A stretch of DNA of 43,936 bases from Bacteroidia bacterium (lineage in GTDB: Bacteria > Bacteroidota > Bacteroidia > Bacteroidales > Azobacteroidaceae), in contig BNWW01000012.1 of NCBI GenBank assembly GCA_025999115.1, forward strand, positions 1-43,936. Reading direction: 5' to 3'. How positions within the stretch are numbered: position 1 is the first letter of the stretch; the number at the start of each line of letters is the position of its first letter. The notes below the pieces were generated by a model. That model ran no database searches, was not told the DNA's origin, and was given only the letters and a program-made list of their open reading frames with translations. Below, in pieces: positions 1 through 8,655 of this stretch. The position numbers and the translations under genes were made by a program.

Positions 1-164
1 TATTTATTGATTTGGAAATTCTCTGCTAAGATAGTCATTTTTAATAACTTATTAGCTAAATATGCTACTTTTTTTTATCTATTTTTCGCCTTTTTATGGG
101 CGTAGAACTTGGTGCGAAACATTAGTATATTATTAAGGTTAATTCTTTTTTTGAGGTGCTATTT

Positions 165-452
165 TCAGGGTGAACGCATTAAAAATAGACAACTTATACC
201 GACAGTAATTCCAATAATTAGTATAATAGCACCTATAATATAACTTATAATGAAATTACGTTTGGCTACTATTCTATAGTGCTGTATGGTACTAATATTA
301 TGGCGAACCGATTTGGAAAAATCTATTTTCAGCAATTGGGTTACATAATATATTCCTGCAATCATCCCATATAGCGCAAATGCTGTTGCCAATAATAGTA
401 TGGTTGTCATAAAAACACTCCAATGATACGCGAGCATGTACCACACAACCAA
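165..452 (-). CDS. Small two-helix membrane protein, probably N-terminally truncated
   Basis: The 95-residue product has two clear hydrophobic segments, at about residues 12-40 and 68-92, separated by a basic stretch. It follows the sigma factor at 464-922 in transcription order. In Bacteroidetes, small ECF sigma factors are often followed by a small membrane protein with a cytoplasmic N-terminus, so this is probably the sigma factor's partner. No cytoplasmic N-terminal domain is left: the first start is a TTG, and an ATG at 437 would fall inside the first helix. The same frame stays open upstream into the sigma gene without a start codon. I infer that the original 5' end was lost by a small deletion. 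Function unknown. Confidence 0.5.
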   Translation of the reverse strand: MVVWYMLAYHWSVFMTTILLLATAFALYGMIAGIYYVTQLLKIDFSKSVRHNISTIQHYRIVAKRNFIISYIIGAIILIIGITVGISCLFLMRSP

Positions 453-463
453 AAATATTCCGC

Positions 464-922
464 CTAAACATAAGATGATACCGAAATAAGTGATAATCCT
501 GTAATATCCGCGATTTCTTGATAGGATTTTTCTTCTAAATAGAGCAAAATAATAGCGCGTTCCAAGGTTTTGAGTTGATAAATGAGACGATAGAGTTCTT
601 GCACGTTCTCTTCCCAGTCGTCCGGCTCAAAACTAATTTCTTCGGCTAATGCAATGGGGGCTTTCCGGCTATGTTTATTTTCTTTGCGCATACCCGAAAT
701 ACAAGTATTCAACGCGATTTTGTAAATCCAAGTCGAATAACTGCTTTCATGCCGAAACTTGGGATAAGCTTTCCAAAGGTTGAGGACAGTTTCTTGATAG
801 AGGTCTTCCATCCGGAAAATTTCGGAAATATAAAAAGAGCAGACTTTATAAATGATACGTTCATTTGTTTGTATCATTCTGATAAAATCATTTTCCAACG
901 CTATTTGCTCAATTTTCTTCAT
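464..922 (-). CDS. ECF-type RNA polymerase sigma factor, C-terminally shortened
   Basis: The 152-residue protein has sigma region 2 (residues about 20-85, with EDLYQETVLNLWKAYPKF and STWIYKIALNTCI) and the start of region 4 (SYQEIADITGLS, about 133-145). It should direct RNA polymerase to a small set of promoters, probably under control of the adjacent membrane protein. The frame ends in or just after the recognition helix of region 4, about 10-20 residues earlier than family members, which normally continue with a basic helix. ATG at 922 is the natural start. The early stop and the missing N-terminus of the next gene fit one deletion or frameshift, so promoter recognition may be impaired. 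Confidence 0.8.
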   Translation of the reverse strand: MKKIEQIALENDFIRMIQTNERIIYKVCSFYISEIFRMEDLYQETVLNLWKAYPKFRHESSYSTWIYKIALNTCISGMRKENKHSRKAPIALAEEISFEPDDWEENVQELYRLIYQLKTLERAIILLYLEEKSYQEIADITGLSLISVSSYV

Positions 923-1012
923 TTAAAATTGCTTTTTCTTTATTAGTCGCAAGATATGAAAAAAAATGACAAAACATAGTAGAATTTTTCAGGGGAATGA
1001 AAATAAATTGAT

Positions 1013-1020
1013 TACCTTTG
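1013..1020 (+). promoter_or_regulatory. Promoter -7 element of the helicase gene
   Basis: TACCTTTG matches the Bacteroidetes -7 consensus TAnnTTTG and lies about 65 bases before the helicase ATG, leaving a leader of roughly 60 nt. The -33 element is weak (a T-rich stretch near 985-990). Confidence 0.55.
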
Positions 1021-1023
1021 CCC

Positions 1024-1069
1024 CGTCAAACGATTGAAAAGGTTTGACGATACGAATCTATTTCGTATC
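1024..1069 (+). promoter_or_regulatory. Structured 5' leader: two adjacent perfect hairpins
   Basis: CGTCAAAC (1024-1031) pairs with GTTTGACG (1042-1049). Directly after it, GATACGAA (1049-1056) pairs with TTCGTATC (1062-1069). Both are perfect 8-bp stems and they lie between the predicted transcription start and the helicase ATG at 1087. The positions are seen; a role in cold response or autoregulation is inferred. Confidence 0.5.
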
Positions 1070-1086
1070 AACTACATAAAATTTAC

Positions 1087-2205
1087 ATGACATTTAAAGA
1101 ACTAAGTATTATCGAGCCGATATTGAAGGCTCTAATCGAAAAGGGATACGAAATCCCAACCCCCATCCAAGAACAAGCCATTCTACCGGTATTAAACAAA
1201 CGAGACATTCTGGGATTAGCGCAAACAGGCACAGGCAAAACAGCTGCGTTTGCGATTCCAATCATTCAACATTTGCACCAAGAAAAGAACCCTTGCAAAG
1301 GAATTAAAGCGCTGATTCTTACCCCTACGCGGGAATTGGCGATTCAAATAAGCGAATGTATTCACGATTATGCCAAATATACGTCGATCCGGCACACGGT
1401 TATTTTTGGCGGAGTAAAACAACAGGCTCAAACTGATGCACTTAAACGAGGAACCGATATTTTGGTCGCTACTCCGGGACGTTTGTTAGATTTAATGAAT
1501 CAGGGATTTATTAAATTAGATACCATCCAACATTTTGTATTGGATGAGGCCGACCGGATGTTGGATATGGGTTTTATTCACGATATTAAACGGATATTGC
1601 CCAAACTGCCGAAACAAAAGCAAACCTTGTTTTTTTCTGCAACCATGCCGGCCGACATCGCAACACTTTCCCGTTCCATTTTGCATAATCCGGTGAGAGT
1701 GGAAGTATCGCCGGCCTCGTCGGTGGTGGACACCATCAAACAAAATGTTTATTTTGTTGAAAAGGAAGAAAAGAAAAATTTGTTGATTCATTTGTTGAAA
1801 AAACAACATCCGCAGTCGGTTTTAGTTTTTTCCCGTACCAAACACGGCGCGGACAAAATCGCCCGGATTCTTTGTAAATCCGGTATCGGCAGTCAAGCTA
1901 TTCACGGCAACAAATCGCAGAATGCCCGTCAGAATGCTCTCACCGATTTCAAATCAAACAAAATCAGCGTGTTGATTGCTACCGACATTGCCGCCCGGGG
2001 CATCGATATTAATCAATTGGAACTGGTGATCAATTACGATTTACCGAACGTTCCCGAAACGTATGTACACCGCATCGGACGAACCGGCAGGGCGGGAAAC
2101 ACCGGCATGGCGCTCTCTTTTTGCTCGCAAGAAGAAAAACCGTTACTGAAAGATATTCAGAAATTAATCGGTAAAAGTTTGTCGGTGTTACCGATTTCTG
2201 CTTGA
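1087..2205 (+). CDS. DEAD-box ATP-dependent RNA helicase (RhlE-like)
   Basis: The 372-residue protein has the complete two-domain DEAD-box core: Q motif (TPIQEQAI, 25-32), Walker A (AQTGTGKT, 45-52), PTRELA (80-85), TPGR (129-132), DEAD (153-156), SAT (184-186), ARGIDI (303-308) and HRIGRTGR (328-335). It should unwind RNA duplexes with ATP in the cytoplasm, in ribosome assembly or RNA decay. It ends shortly after motif VI and lacks the basic C-terminal tail of longer RhlE proteins. It has its own promoter and a leader with two hairpins. The next gene has a separate promoter that overlaps this stop codon. The exact paralogue (RhlE, CshA or other) cannot be settled by eye. Confidence 0.95.
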   Translation: MTFKELSIIEPILKALIEKGYEIPTPIQEQAILPVLNKRDILGLAQTGTGKTAAFAIPIIQHLHQEKNPCKGIKALILTPTRELAIQISECIHDYAKYTSIRHTVIFGGVKQQAQTDALKRGTDILVATPGRLLDLMNQGFIKLDTIQHFVLDEADRMLDMGFIHDIKRILPKLPKQKQTLFFSATMPADIATLSRSILHNPVRVEVSPASSVVDTIKQNVYFVEKEEKKNLLIHLLKKQHPQSVLVFSRTKHGADKIARILCKSGIGSQAIHGNKSQNARQNALTDFKSNKISVLIATDIAARGIDINQLELVINYDLPNVPETYVHRIGRTGRAGNTGMALSFCSQEEKPLLKDIQKLIGKSLSVLPISA

Positions 2206-2231
2206 CATAAAAAATAAATTGCTTACATTTG
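2202..2231 (+). promoter_or_regulatory. Promoter of the tsaC operon
   Basis: TTG (2202-2204), a 19-base spacer, then TACATTTG (2224-2231) is a full match to the Bacteroidetes vegetative promoter pattern. The -33 element overlaps the helicase stop codon. The leader before the ATG at 2248 would be only about 10 nt. Confidence 0.7.
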
Positions 2232-2247
2232 CGTTTGATTTATTCAA

Positions 2248-2811
2248 ATGGAACAAGAATTAAAAAACGCTTGTGATGTATTGCTAAAAGGTGGGGTAAT
2301 CCTTTATCCCACCGATACGATTTGGGGAATCGGTTGCGATGCAACGAATGAAGCCGCCGTTCGCCGGATTTACGACATCAAACAACGCGCTGATTTCAAA
2401 TCGATGCTCGTTCTGACGGATTCGACCGCCAAACTTGATTTTTATGTGCCGGAATTGCCGGATATCGCCCTCGATTTAATCGAATTAGCGGATAAACCCC
2501 TCACCATTATTTACGATAACGCCCGCAACGTAGCGCCCAATTTAATAGTTGCCGACGGCTCTTTGGGCATCCGCGTAACGCAAGAAACCTTTTCAAAAAG
2601 CTTGTGCCGGCGATTGCGCAAACCTTTGGTTTCGACATCGGCCAATATCAGCGGACAAGCGGCGCCGGCGATTTTTTCCGAAATCAGTGAAGAAATCCGG
2701 CAAGCAGTGGATTATGTGGTGGATTACCGGCGCGAAGAAATCACAAAAGCGAAACCTTCGTCGATTATCCGTTTGGGAAAAGGCGGGCAAATTCAAATTA
2801 TCCGGCCATGA
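2248..2811 (+). CDS. tsaC: L-threonylcarbamoyladenylate synthase (TsaC/Sua5/YrdC family)
   Basis: The 187-residue protein is a single YrdC domain of the usual TsaC length. Family signatures include GGVILYPTDTIWGIGCDA near the N-terminus, RIYDIKQR, and STSANISG in the C-terminal third. The enzyme makes threonylcarbamoyl-AMP from threonine, bicarbonate and ATP, the first step of t6A37 modification of ANN-decoding tRNAs. The partner that transfers the group, TsaD, lies in the same window at 11783-12853. The stop overlaps the next start by four bases (ATGA, 2808-2811), so it is translationally coupled to a sugar transferase with no obvious functional link. Confidence 0.93.
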   Translation: MEQELKNACDVLLKGGVILYPTDTIWGIGCDATNEAAVRRIYDIKQRADFKSMLVLTDSTAKLDFYVPELPDIALDLIELADKPLTIIYDNARNVAPNLIVADGSLGIRVTQETFSKSLCRRLRKPLVSTSANISGQAAPAIFSEISEEIRQAVDYVVDYRREEITKAKPSSIIRLGKGGQIQIIRP

Positions 2812-4181
2812 AGAAAGAATTGCAAATCTATAAATACCTCTTTTCGGATTTTGCAATGGGCGCATTGGCTTGGTTTGTGTTCAATCTGGCTCGTTATTAC
2901 CTGATTGCGCAATATCAAGGTTTTACCGGTTTGGAACATTTTATGGTTTCGTCGAATGTGCTGCGCGGGCAAATTTTGATTCCGTTTGGATGGTTGATTT
3001 TGCATTATTATTCGGGTTACTACAATAAACCCTTAAAAAAATCGCGTTTGTCGGAATTGTTTACCACTTTCCAAAGCGCTTTTATTGGCACGATTGTCAT
3101 CTTTTTTGTGGTGGTTTTGAAGCATTTACCCAGTTCGTTTCGCGTATATTACGAACAATTTTTTTATTTGTTCCTTTTTTCGTTTCTGTTTACTTATACC
3201 GGCCGTTTGTTCATTACTTTACAAGCTACGCGAAAAATCCACCGGAAAGAATGGACGATCAAAGCATTGATTTTGGGCGATAGTACGCGAGCGAAAAAAA
3301 TCAAAAAAGAATTGGATAAATCGTCGAATGCTTTGAGTTACACGATTCAAGGTTTTATTCCGGTGGGGAAAATCGATCAATTGGGACAAAAAATTCTGGA
3401 AACGGGCGCCGAAGAATTGATTGTGGCTGTAGATTCGATGCCGGATCAAGCGTTTCTGGAGTTGCTGTATTCACTCTATCAATACAAATTGCCGATTAAA
3501 TTGCCGGCGGATGCGGCTAAATTGTTGTCGGGCGGGATGAAACTGCAAGCCATCGCCGGTTTTCCGTTGATTGATGTAACGGCTAATAATTTTTCGGAAG
3601 CGGAAAAAAACATCAAAATTACGCTCGATAAAATCACATCGGCTGTGGTTTTGCTGCTTTTGTCGCCGGTGTATTTGTATTTGTCGATTCGAGTAAAAAG
3701 GGATTCCGAAGGGCCGGTTTTTATTCGTCAGGAACGAATCGGGCAAGGCGGCAAACCGTTTATGATTTACAAATTTCGCACGATGCGGGAAGATGCCGAA
3801 CAAAACGGACCTTCGTTGTCGTCGCTCAACGACCACCGGATTACGCCTTTCGGGCAAATCATGCGAAAATATCGCTTGGATGAACTTCCTCAGTTCTGGA
3901 ACGTTTTAAAAGGAGATATGTCGCTGATCGGTCCGCGCCCCGAACGCAAGTTTTACATCGACAAAATAGTGAAAAAGGCGCCGTATTTTTATTTGTTGCA
4001 CAATGTGCGGCCGGGTATTACATCGTGGGGAATGGTCAAATTCGGCTATGCCTCCACGGTCGAGCAAATGATTGAGCGAATGCAATACGACATTTTGTAT
4101 TACGAAAATATGTCGTTGGGTTTGGATACGAAAATATTAATTTACACGGTAAGAACCATTCTTACGGGAAAAGGAATTTAA
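2808..4181 (+). CDS. Polytopic undecaprenyl-phosphate sugar phosphotransferase (WcaJ/EpsE-like)
   Basis: The 457-residue protein has four to five N-terminal membrane segments (about 10-125), a middle domain of the CoA-binding-like type (about 145-245) and a C-terminal bacterial sugar transferase domain. Signatures of the latter are GPVFIRQERIG, YKFRTMREDAEQ, LDELPQFWNVLKGDMSLIG and PRPE. It should transfer a hexose-1-phosphate from a UDP-sugar to undecaprenyl phosphate, starting synthesis of an exopolysaccharide repeat unit. It overlaps tsaC by four bases and the ClC gene by one (TAATG). The main polysaccharide operon at 12867-25363 encodes a second, short transferase. The sugar it uses is unknown. 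Confidence 0.9.
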   Translation: MKKELQIYKYLFSDFAMGALAWFVFNLARYYLIAQYQGFTGLEHFMVSSNVLRGQILIPFGWLILHYYSGYYNKPLKKSRLSELFTTFQSAFIGTIVIFFVVVLKHLPSSFRVYYEQFFYLFLFSFLFTYTGRLFITLQATRKIHRKEWTIKALILGDSTRAKKIKKELDKSSNALSYTIQGFIPVGKIDQLGQKILETGAEELIVAVDSMPDQAFLELLYSLYQYKLPIKLPADAAKLLSGGMKLQAIAGFPLIDVTANNFSEAEKNIKITLDKITSAVVLLLLSPVYLYLSIRVKRDSEGPVFIRQERIGQGGKPFMIYKFRTMREDAEQNGPSLSSLNDHRITPFGQIMRKYRLDELPQFWNVLKGDMSLIGPRPERKFYIDKIVKKAPYFYLLHNVRPGITSWGMVKFGYASTVEQMIERMQYDILYYENMSLGLDTKILIYTVRTILTGKGI

Positions 4182-5977
4182 TGGGAAAAGAAACATTTTT
4201 TGATAAAGTCCTTCATTGGCGGGAGAAACACATCAAGGAATCGCATTTCATTTTGATTTTGAGCTTGATGATTGGGCTTTTGACGGCTTTTGCCGCCTTG
4301 ATTCTGAAACAATCCATTCACGTTGTCCAACATTTCGTGATGGAACGGATTGATATTACCAACGGCAACTGGATGTATTTGGTGTTTCCGGTGGTAGGAA
4401 TTTTGATTGCCGGATTGTTTGTAAAATACATCGTGAAAGATGATATCGGCCACGGCGTAACGAAAATTCTCTACGCTATTTCGCAACGCAAAAGCCGGAT
4501 AAAACAGCACAATACGTGGAGTTCGATGGTGGCAAGTGCGATTACCATCGGATTTGGTGGATCGGTGGGAGCGGAAGCGCCGATGGTGTTGACTGGTTCG
4601 GCCATCGGTTCCAATCTCGGACGATTGTTTAAGATGGAGCAAAAAACGCTGATGTTGTTGGTGGGTTGCGGTGCAGCCGGGGCGATTGCCGGTATTTTCA
4701 AGGCGCCGATAGCCGGGTTGCTGTTCACGATCGAAGTGTTGATGTTGGATTTGACGACGGCTTCGGTGCTTCCTCTGTTGATTTCGTCGGTAACGGCAGC
4801 GAGCGTTTCGTATATTTTTACCGGAACCGAGGCGATGTTTCAGTTCAGTCAGACGGAAGTGTTTGATTTACATAGGATTCCATACGTTTTATTGTTGGGC
4901 GTTTTTTGTGGATTGGTTGCATTGTATTTTACTCGTTCCACGATTTGGATTGAAGGGAAATTCCGGAAATTGAAAACATTTTGGAAAAAATTCCTGTTGG
5001 GAGCGGTCTTGTTGAGCTTGTTAATCTATTTATTTCCACCGCTTTACGGCGAAGGTTATCATACGATCGGTCAGTTAATCGGCCGGACGTCCGAAGGATT
5101 GTTGGACGGAAGTTGGTTCTACAGTTTCAAAGACAATATTTGGGGAGTGGTTATTTTCCTCATTCTGATTGTGTTTATGAAAAGTTTTGCGACGGCGGCC
5201 ACGAACGGCGGCGGTGGTTGCGGGGGAATTTTCGCGCCTTCGTTGTTTGTAGGCTGTATTGTAGGATTTGTATTTGCGCACGCTTTTAATCATTTGGTTC
5301 CGGTTTTTCCCGGAACTTTTTTGCCGGAAGAAAATTTCGCTTTGATGGGAATGGCGGGTGTGATGGCTTCGGTGATGCACTCGCCTCTGACGGCGGTCTT
5401 CCTCATTGCCGAGTTGACAGGCGGTTTCGACTTGTTTTTACCCTTGATGATTGTGGCCATTAGCGCTTATTTTACGATTATGTTGTTTGAAAAACACAGT
5501 CTGTATTCGATCCGGTTGGCGCAAAAAGGCGAATTGCTCACGCACGATAAAGACAAGGCTGTGCTTACGCTGTTGAATACCGACACGGTCATCGAAACCG
5601 ATTTGAAAGAAGTACATCCCGGCATGACGTTGGGCGACATGGTAAAAGTGATAGCACAATCGACACGCAATGTTTTTCCGGTTACGGACAAAGATCATAT
5701 TTTGCGCGGAGTGGTTTTGTTGGATAATATTCGCAACATCATGTTTCGTCCCGAATTGTACGACCGTTTCAACGTGAAGAAATTCATGGTTTCGCCACCC
5801 GCAAAAATCAATATCACGATGCCGATGGACAGAATCATGCAACTGTTTGAAGATACCAAAGCGTGGAATCTGCCGGTTGTGGATGATGACGGCCGTTATT
5901 TGGGTTTTATTTCCAAGTCGAAGATTTTTCATGCTTATAGGGAGGTTTTGCAGGAGCATTTTTCGGAGGATATGTAG
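4181..5977 (+). CDS. ClC-family chloride channel or H+/Cl- antiporter with C-terminal CBS pair
   Basis: The 598-residue protein has about ten membrane helices (residues 22-440) followed by two CBS domains (about 470-590, including RNVFPVTDKDHILRGVV and WNLPVVDDDGRYLGF). ClC motifs include GGSVGAEAPMV (126-136), where Glu132 occupies the gating-glutamate position, and GGIFAPSLFVG, the GxFxP motif. It should move chloride or another anion across the inner membrane, with CBS domains sensing a nucleotide. Channel versus antiporter cannot be decided by eye. Its stop at 5977 is followed by a gap and a new promoter. Confidence 0.93.
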   Translation: MGKETFFDKVLHWREKHIKESHFILILSLMIGLLTAFAALILKQSIHVVQHFVMERIDITNGNWMYLVFPVVGILIAGLFVKYIVKDDIGHGVTKILYAISQRKSRIKQHNTWSSMVASAITIGFGGSVGAEAPMVLTGSAIGSNLGRLFKMEQKTLMLLVGCGAAGAIAGIFKAPIAGLLFTIEVLMLDLTTASVLPLLISSVTAASVSYIFTGTEAMFQFSQTEVFDLHRIPYVLLLGVFCGLVALYFTRSTIWIEGKFRKLKTFWKKFLLGAVLLSLLIYLFPPLYGEGYHTIGQLIGRTSEGLLDGSWFYSFKDNIWGVVIFLILIVFMKSFATAATNGGGGCGGIFAPSLFVGCIVGFVFAHAFNHLVPVFPGTFLPEENFALMGMAGVMASVMHSPLTAVFLIAELTGGFDLFLPLMIVAISAYFTIMLFEKHSLYSIRLAQKGELLTHDKDKAVLTLLNTDTVIETDLKEVHPGMTLGDMVKVIAQSTRNVFPVTDKDHILRGVVLLDNIRNIMFRPELYDRFNVKKFMVSPPAKINITMPMDRIMQLFEDTKAWNLPVVDDDGRYLGFISKSKIFHAYREVLQEHFSEDM

Positions 5978-6039
5978 TGGGGTTTACCCAATGGTCTTTC
6001 TTTTATTATTGCAGGTAATTTAGAATTGGTTATAAGATA

Positions 6040-6070
6040 TTGTGAAAATTAATTTTTTCCCGTACTTTTG
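6040..6070 (+). promoter_or_regulatory. Promoter of the XRE regulator
   Basis: TTG (6040-6042), a 20-base spacer and TACTTTTG (6063-6070). Because the -7 element covers the TTG at 6068, that codon cannot be the start; the ATG at 6095 is used instead. Confidence 0.65.
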
Positions 6071-6094
6071 TCATTCAAATCAAAGAAAACAGCA

Positions 6095-6502
6095 ATGAAT
6101 ACCATTCGTAAAATACATCGCGGCCGCAATGTAAAGCGCTGGCGCGAGATGCTTGGTATAAAGCAAGAAATATTGGCCGAAAATATTGGCCTTTCGCAAC
6201 AAACGATTTCTCGCTTGGAAATGCAAGAAACGATTGAGGATGAGGTATTGGAGAAAATTGCGAAAGAATTGAATACTACGGCGGAGGTTTTGAAGAATTT
6301 TGATGAGGAAACGGCGATTAATATTATTTCCAATACATTTCAAGATCAATCTGTAGGTATAGCTAACCAATGCACTTTCAATCCATTAGATAAATTAATC
6401 GAACTTTACGAAGAACAATCGTTATTATATCAGCAAATCATTCGGGAAAAAGACGAAAAATATAATTTATTGGAACGGCTTCATGAAAATAATAATAAAT
6501 GA
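6095..6502 (+). CDS. XRE-family helix-turn-helix transcriptional regulator
   Basis: The 135-residue protein begins with an HTH_3/XRE domain (about residues 8-62; KQEILAENIGLSQQTISRLE is the helix-turn-helix). The C-terminal part contains CTFNPLDKLIELYEEQ and a coiled-coil-like end (EEQSLLYQQIIREKDEKYNLLERL), probably for dimerisation. Similar stand-alone proteins with this C-terminal motif are common in Bacteroidetes; their targets are unknown. The start was set at the ATG at 6095 because the upstream TTG lies in the promoter. The stop abuts the stop of the convergent lipoprotein remnant. It marks the left edge of an accessory patch. Confidence 0.9.
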   Translation: MNTIRKIHRGRNVKRWREMLGIKQEILAENIGLSQQTISRLEMQETIEDEVLEKIAKELNTTAEVLKNFDEETAINIISNTFQDQSVGIANQCTFNPLDKLIELYEEQSLLYQQIIREKDEKYNLLERLHENNNK

Positions 6503-6941
6503 TTATTTACGATAAGAATTGGATCCTAATAAAAAATCTTGATACAGAATTAGTTCGCTACTGCTTAATTTTATATTCCACATAATAGAATCTATTGTTC
6601 CTGTATAAGTCTTGTTGCCAATGGATTGTAAATGAATATATTTCCTTACAATCGTAATAGAATCGGGTCCCTCTGTTTCTAATGGCATAATTGCCAATGA
6701 ATATTAATTTTATCAAACAACTTCCATCCATAAGGTAAAGTAAAGTGTTACTCAGCGTGTTTTTATAATTGTATTCGTAGGTTTGATCATTCTTGATGGA
6801 TAATATCTCTTTACGGGTTGAATAATCATTTTTAGATACCCATATTCCTTCCAATGGCATATCTTCTACTGTTTTTTCACAAGCTATCATCATTACGCAT
6901 ACGAGGAATAATGATAGAGGTAAGATGTTTTTTGTATTCAT
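6503..6941 (-). pseudogene. Small lipoprotein with an internal frameshift
   Basis: The 5' part (from ATG 6941) encodes a lipoprotein signal peptide with a lipobox ending at Cys (LVCVMMIAC) and then a compact beta-rich domain (EGIWVSKNDYSTRKEILSI). Near 6690-6705 the protein-like frame switches: the original frame continues with low-quality sequence to a stop at 6558, while the frame one base over (DSITIVRKYIHLQSIGNK, then SIMWNIKLSSSELILYQD) runs to 6503. A one-base insertion would explain this. It could be a true lesion or a sequencing error. It lies just downstream of the CotH gene (23-bp gap) and may be co-transcribed. Function unknown; the domain resembles small lipocalin-like lipoproteins. 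Confidence 0.5.
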
Positions 6942-6964
6942 AAGTTTTAACGAGGGCATTCTAA

Positions 6965-8635
6965 TTATTTCACAATGATTTTATGCATCTTAACTGCATT
7001 CTCATTTTGTAAATGAATAAAATAGATTCCCCGGTTGAGATTGTTACCTAAATTTCCACTTTCACTATCAGTTAAATACATTGTTTTTATTAGCTGTCCA
7101 TTGACATTATAAACATGAATATTGCAAGGGTAATGTATCTCTTGAACATCAATTAGAGGGAGAGCGGAATAATTCTTAAATGTTTCATCCAAATAACTCA
7201 GGCGTTCGGTTATCCAATTTTCCATATAGTCAATGTATTGATTATCAAAATGATAATTATCTTTTTCGCTCCAGATTAATTCTTCTCTTTCATAGATCCC
7301 GTTTTCAAGTAAAAAATTATAATTTTCGTAAAACATATCCATCAGGCCTGAAATTGTCAGCCAATCATTTCGTAGTTGTTTCCACTTTTCTTGTAATTTT
7401 TGCATGAATCCGTTTCCCGAATAGTCTTTCAACAAGCGCCTGTAAAATACATTGGTCTTAATATCGCCGGTTGCCGGCTCCTTGCTTCCGTCCCATTTGG
7501 TTCCAAATGTACCATCATAATCCCACGGCACATAAAAATACGGTTCATTAGTGTTATACCGGGCTACAAATAAATTCTTTCCTGCATTATCCCATGCCCT
7601 TGCTACATTCATGAGCAGAAAATAATCAACGAGATTTTCTACATTAAAGAAAGTGTGATATCGAGCATAAAAATCCGCATCCGAACCATACATCACAAAA
7701 TAAACAAAATCATACATCTTTTTCCAATCGGGGAATACTTCATTCGGATATTCGCATTCATATCCATGTCCAATTTCATTAACCCAAGAAAAACTATTAT
7801 TGTCATAAGGCGGACAATTTAAAAAAACAGTAGCGCCCCAACCATTGCTTTTATATAATTCGCCTCTTATCCCTTTGTTCTCATCATACTTTTTAAGTTT
7901 CAATTGTTTTCTGTCCACCGGTTCCGAAACACAATAAACACCTTTATATTCTCCATTCAGAAACAATTCCGCATAGTTCATTCTGCTACCATTGACAGCA
8001 TCCGGTTCGGAAGATTGATAGGACAATCGATTGATTTTTCGCCAAATATCAAAAGATGTTTTTTCATTCATTCGTAACGGTTCATTCGCCATTGCCTGTA
8101 AATCCCAATCGTCATCCGAACGCATTCCCAACAAACTAACATCTTTATTATTTTGCTGCGAAGCATCTTCTCGAAAAACTATTTTGTATGATTTTTTGGC
8201 ATACGCACCTTGGGTATAGCCACCTCTGGTTTCAATTCCAATATCGGAAGTAATCGTATGGGTGTTGCTTTCAACCATTGTAAATGTAGCCGGGACTTTA
8301 GGTTCATCCACAATATTGTCGGTAGCTGCAAGGTAAATCAGCGGCAACGCTGTAAAATACAAGGCATACCGGTCGCCGTTGTCATTGATAATCGAATACG
8401 CAATGCCTGTTTCAACGTTATCAACCGGAGTTTCTATTGCATAGCATTTATCCAGATAAATGGCCTCTTTTTTCAAAAGCCATTGTGCATTTATACTGTC
8501 AATACTGTGATTTACAATGACCATTTTTTTACTTTCGTCCATTCCAAACATTGCATTTTTTACAACGATTGTATCATTTGAAAATGCGTTGGTAGATAGA
8601 GCAACCAGAATCAAGCAAGACAAGAATGCTTTCAT
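6965..8635 (-). CDS. Secreted CotH-kinase family protein with T9SS sorting domain
   Basis: From the ATG at 8635 the product is 556 residues with a 19-residue signal peptide (MKAFLSCLILVALSTNAFS). The central region is CotH-like: GIETRGGYTQGAYAKKSYKI, LLGMRSDDDWDLQA, NYAELFLNGEYKGVY and FYVPWDYDGTFGTKWDGS, the last being the family's metal/active-site region. The last 60 residues form a T9SS type A sorting domain (IHVYNVNGQLIK, GIYFIHLQNENAVKMHKIIV), so it should cross the outer membrane and stay at or leave the surface. CotH proteins are atypical protein kinases in spore formers; surface relatives in Bacteroidetes are uncharacterised. An in-frame ATG at 8659 is an alternative start, but TATTTTTG at 8672-8679 (minus strand) would be too close to it. 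Confidence 0.88.
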   Translation of the reverse strand: MKAFLSCLILVALSTNAFSNDTIVVKNAMFGMDESKKMVIVNHSIDSINAQWLLKKEAIYLDKCYAIETPVDNVETGIAYSIINDNGDRYALYFTALPLIYLAATDNIVDEPKVPATFTMVESNTHTITSDIGIETRGGYTQGAYAKKSYKIVFREDASQQNNKDVSLLGMRSDDDWDLQAMANEPLRMNEKTSFDIWRKINRLSYQSSEPDAVNGSRMNYAELFLNGEYKGVYCVSEPVDRKQLKLKKYDENKGIRGELYKSNGWGATVFLNCPPYDNNSFSWVNEIGHGYECEYPNEVFPDWKKMYDFVYFVMYGSDADFYARYHTFFNVENLVDYFLLMNVARAWDNAGKNLFVARYNTNEPYFYVPWDYDGTFGTKWDGSKEPATGDIKTNVFYRRLLKDYSGNGFMQKLQEKWKQLRNDWLTISGLMDMFYENYNFLLENGIYEREELIWSEKDNYHFDNQYIDYMENWITERLSYLDETFKNYSALPLIDVQEIHYPCNIHVYNVNGQLIKTMYLTDSESGNLGNNLNRGIYFIHLQNENAVKMHKIIVK

Positions 8636-8655
8636 AATTGTAAATAATATATATT

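Noticed and set aside
1..164. Possible regulatory or RNA feature at the left edge
   Set aside because: Only a weak CGCC/GGGCG pairing near 87-102 is visible; nothing could be supported.
3471..3857. 128-residue minus-strand frame inside the sugar transferase gene
   Set aside because: Arg/Gln-rich shadow of a strongly supported gene on the other strand.
6068..6094. TTG start for the XRE regulator
   Set aside because: The codon lies inside the -7 promoter element TACTTTTG; the ATG at 6095 gives a normal family N-terminus.
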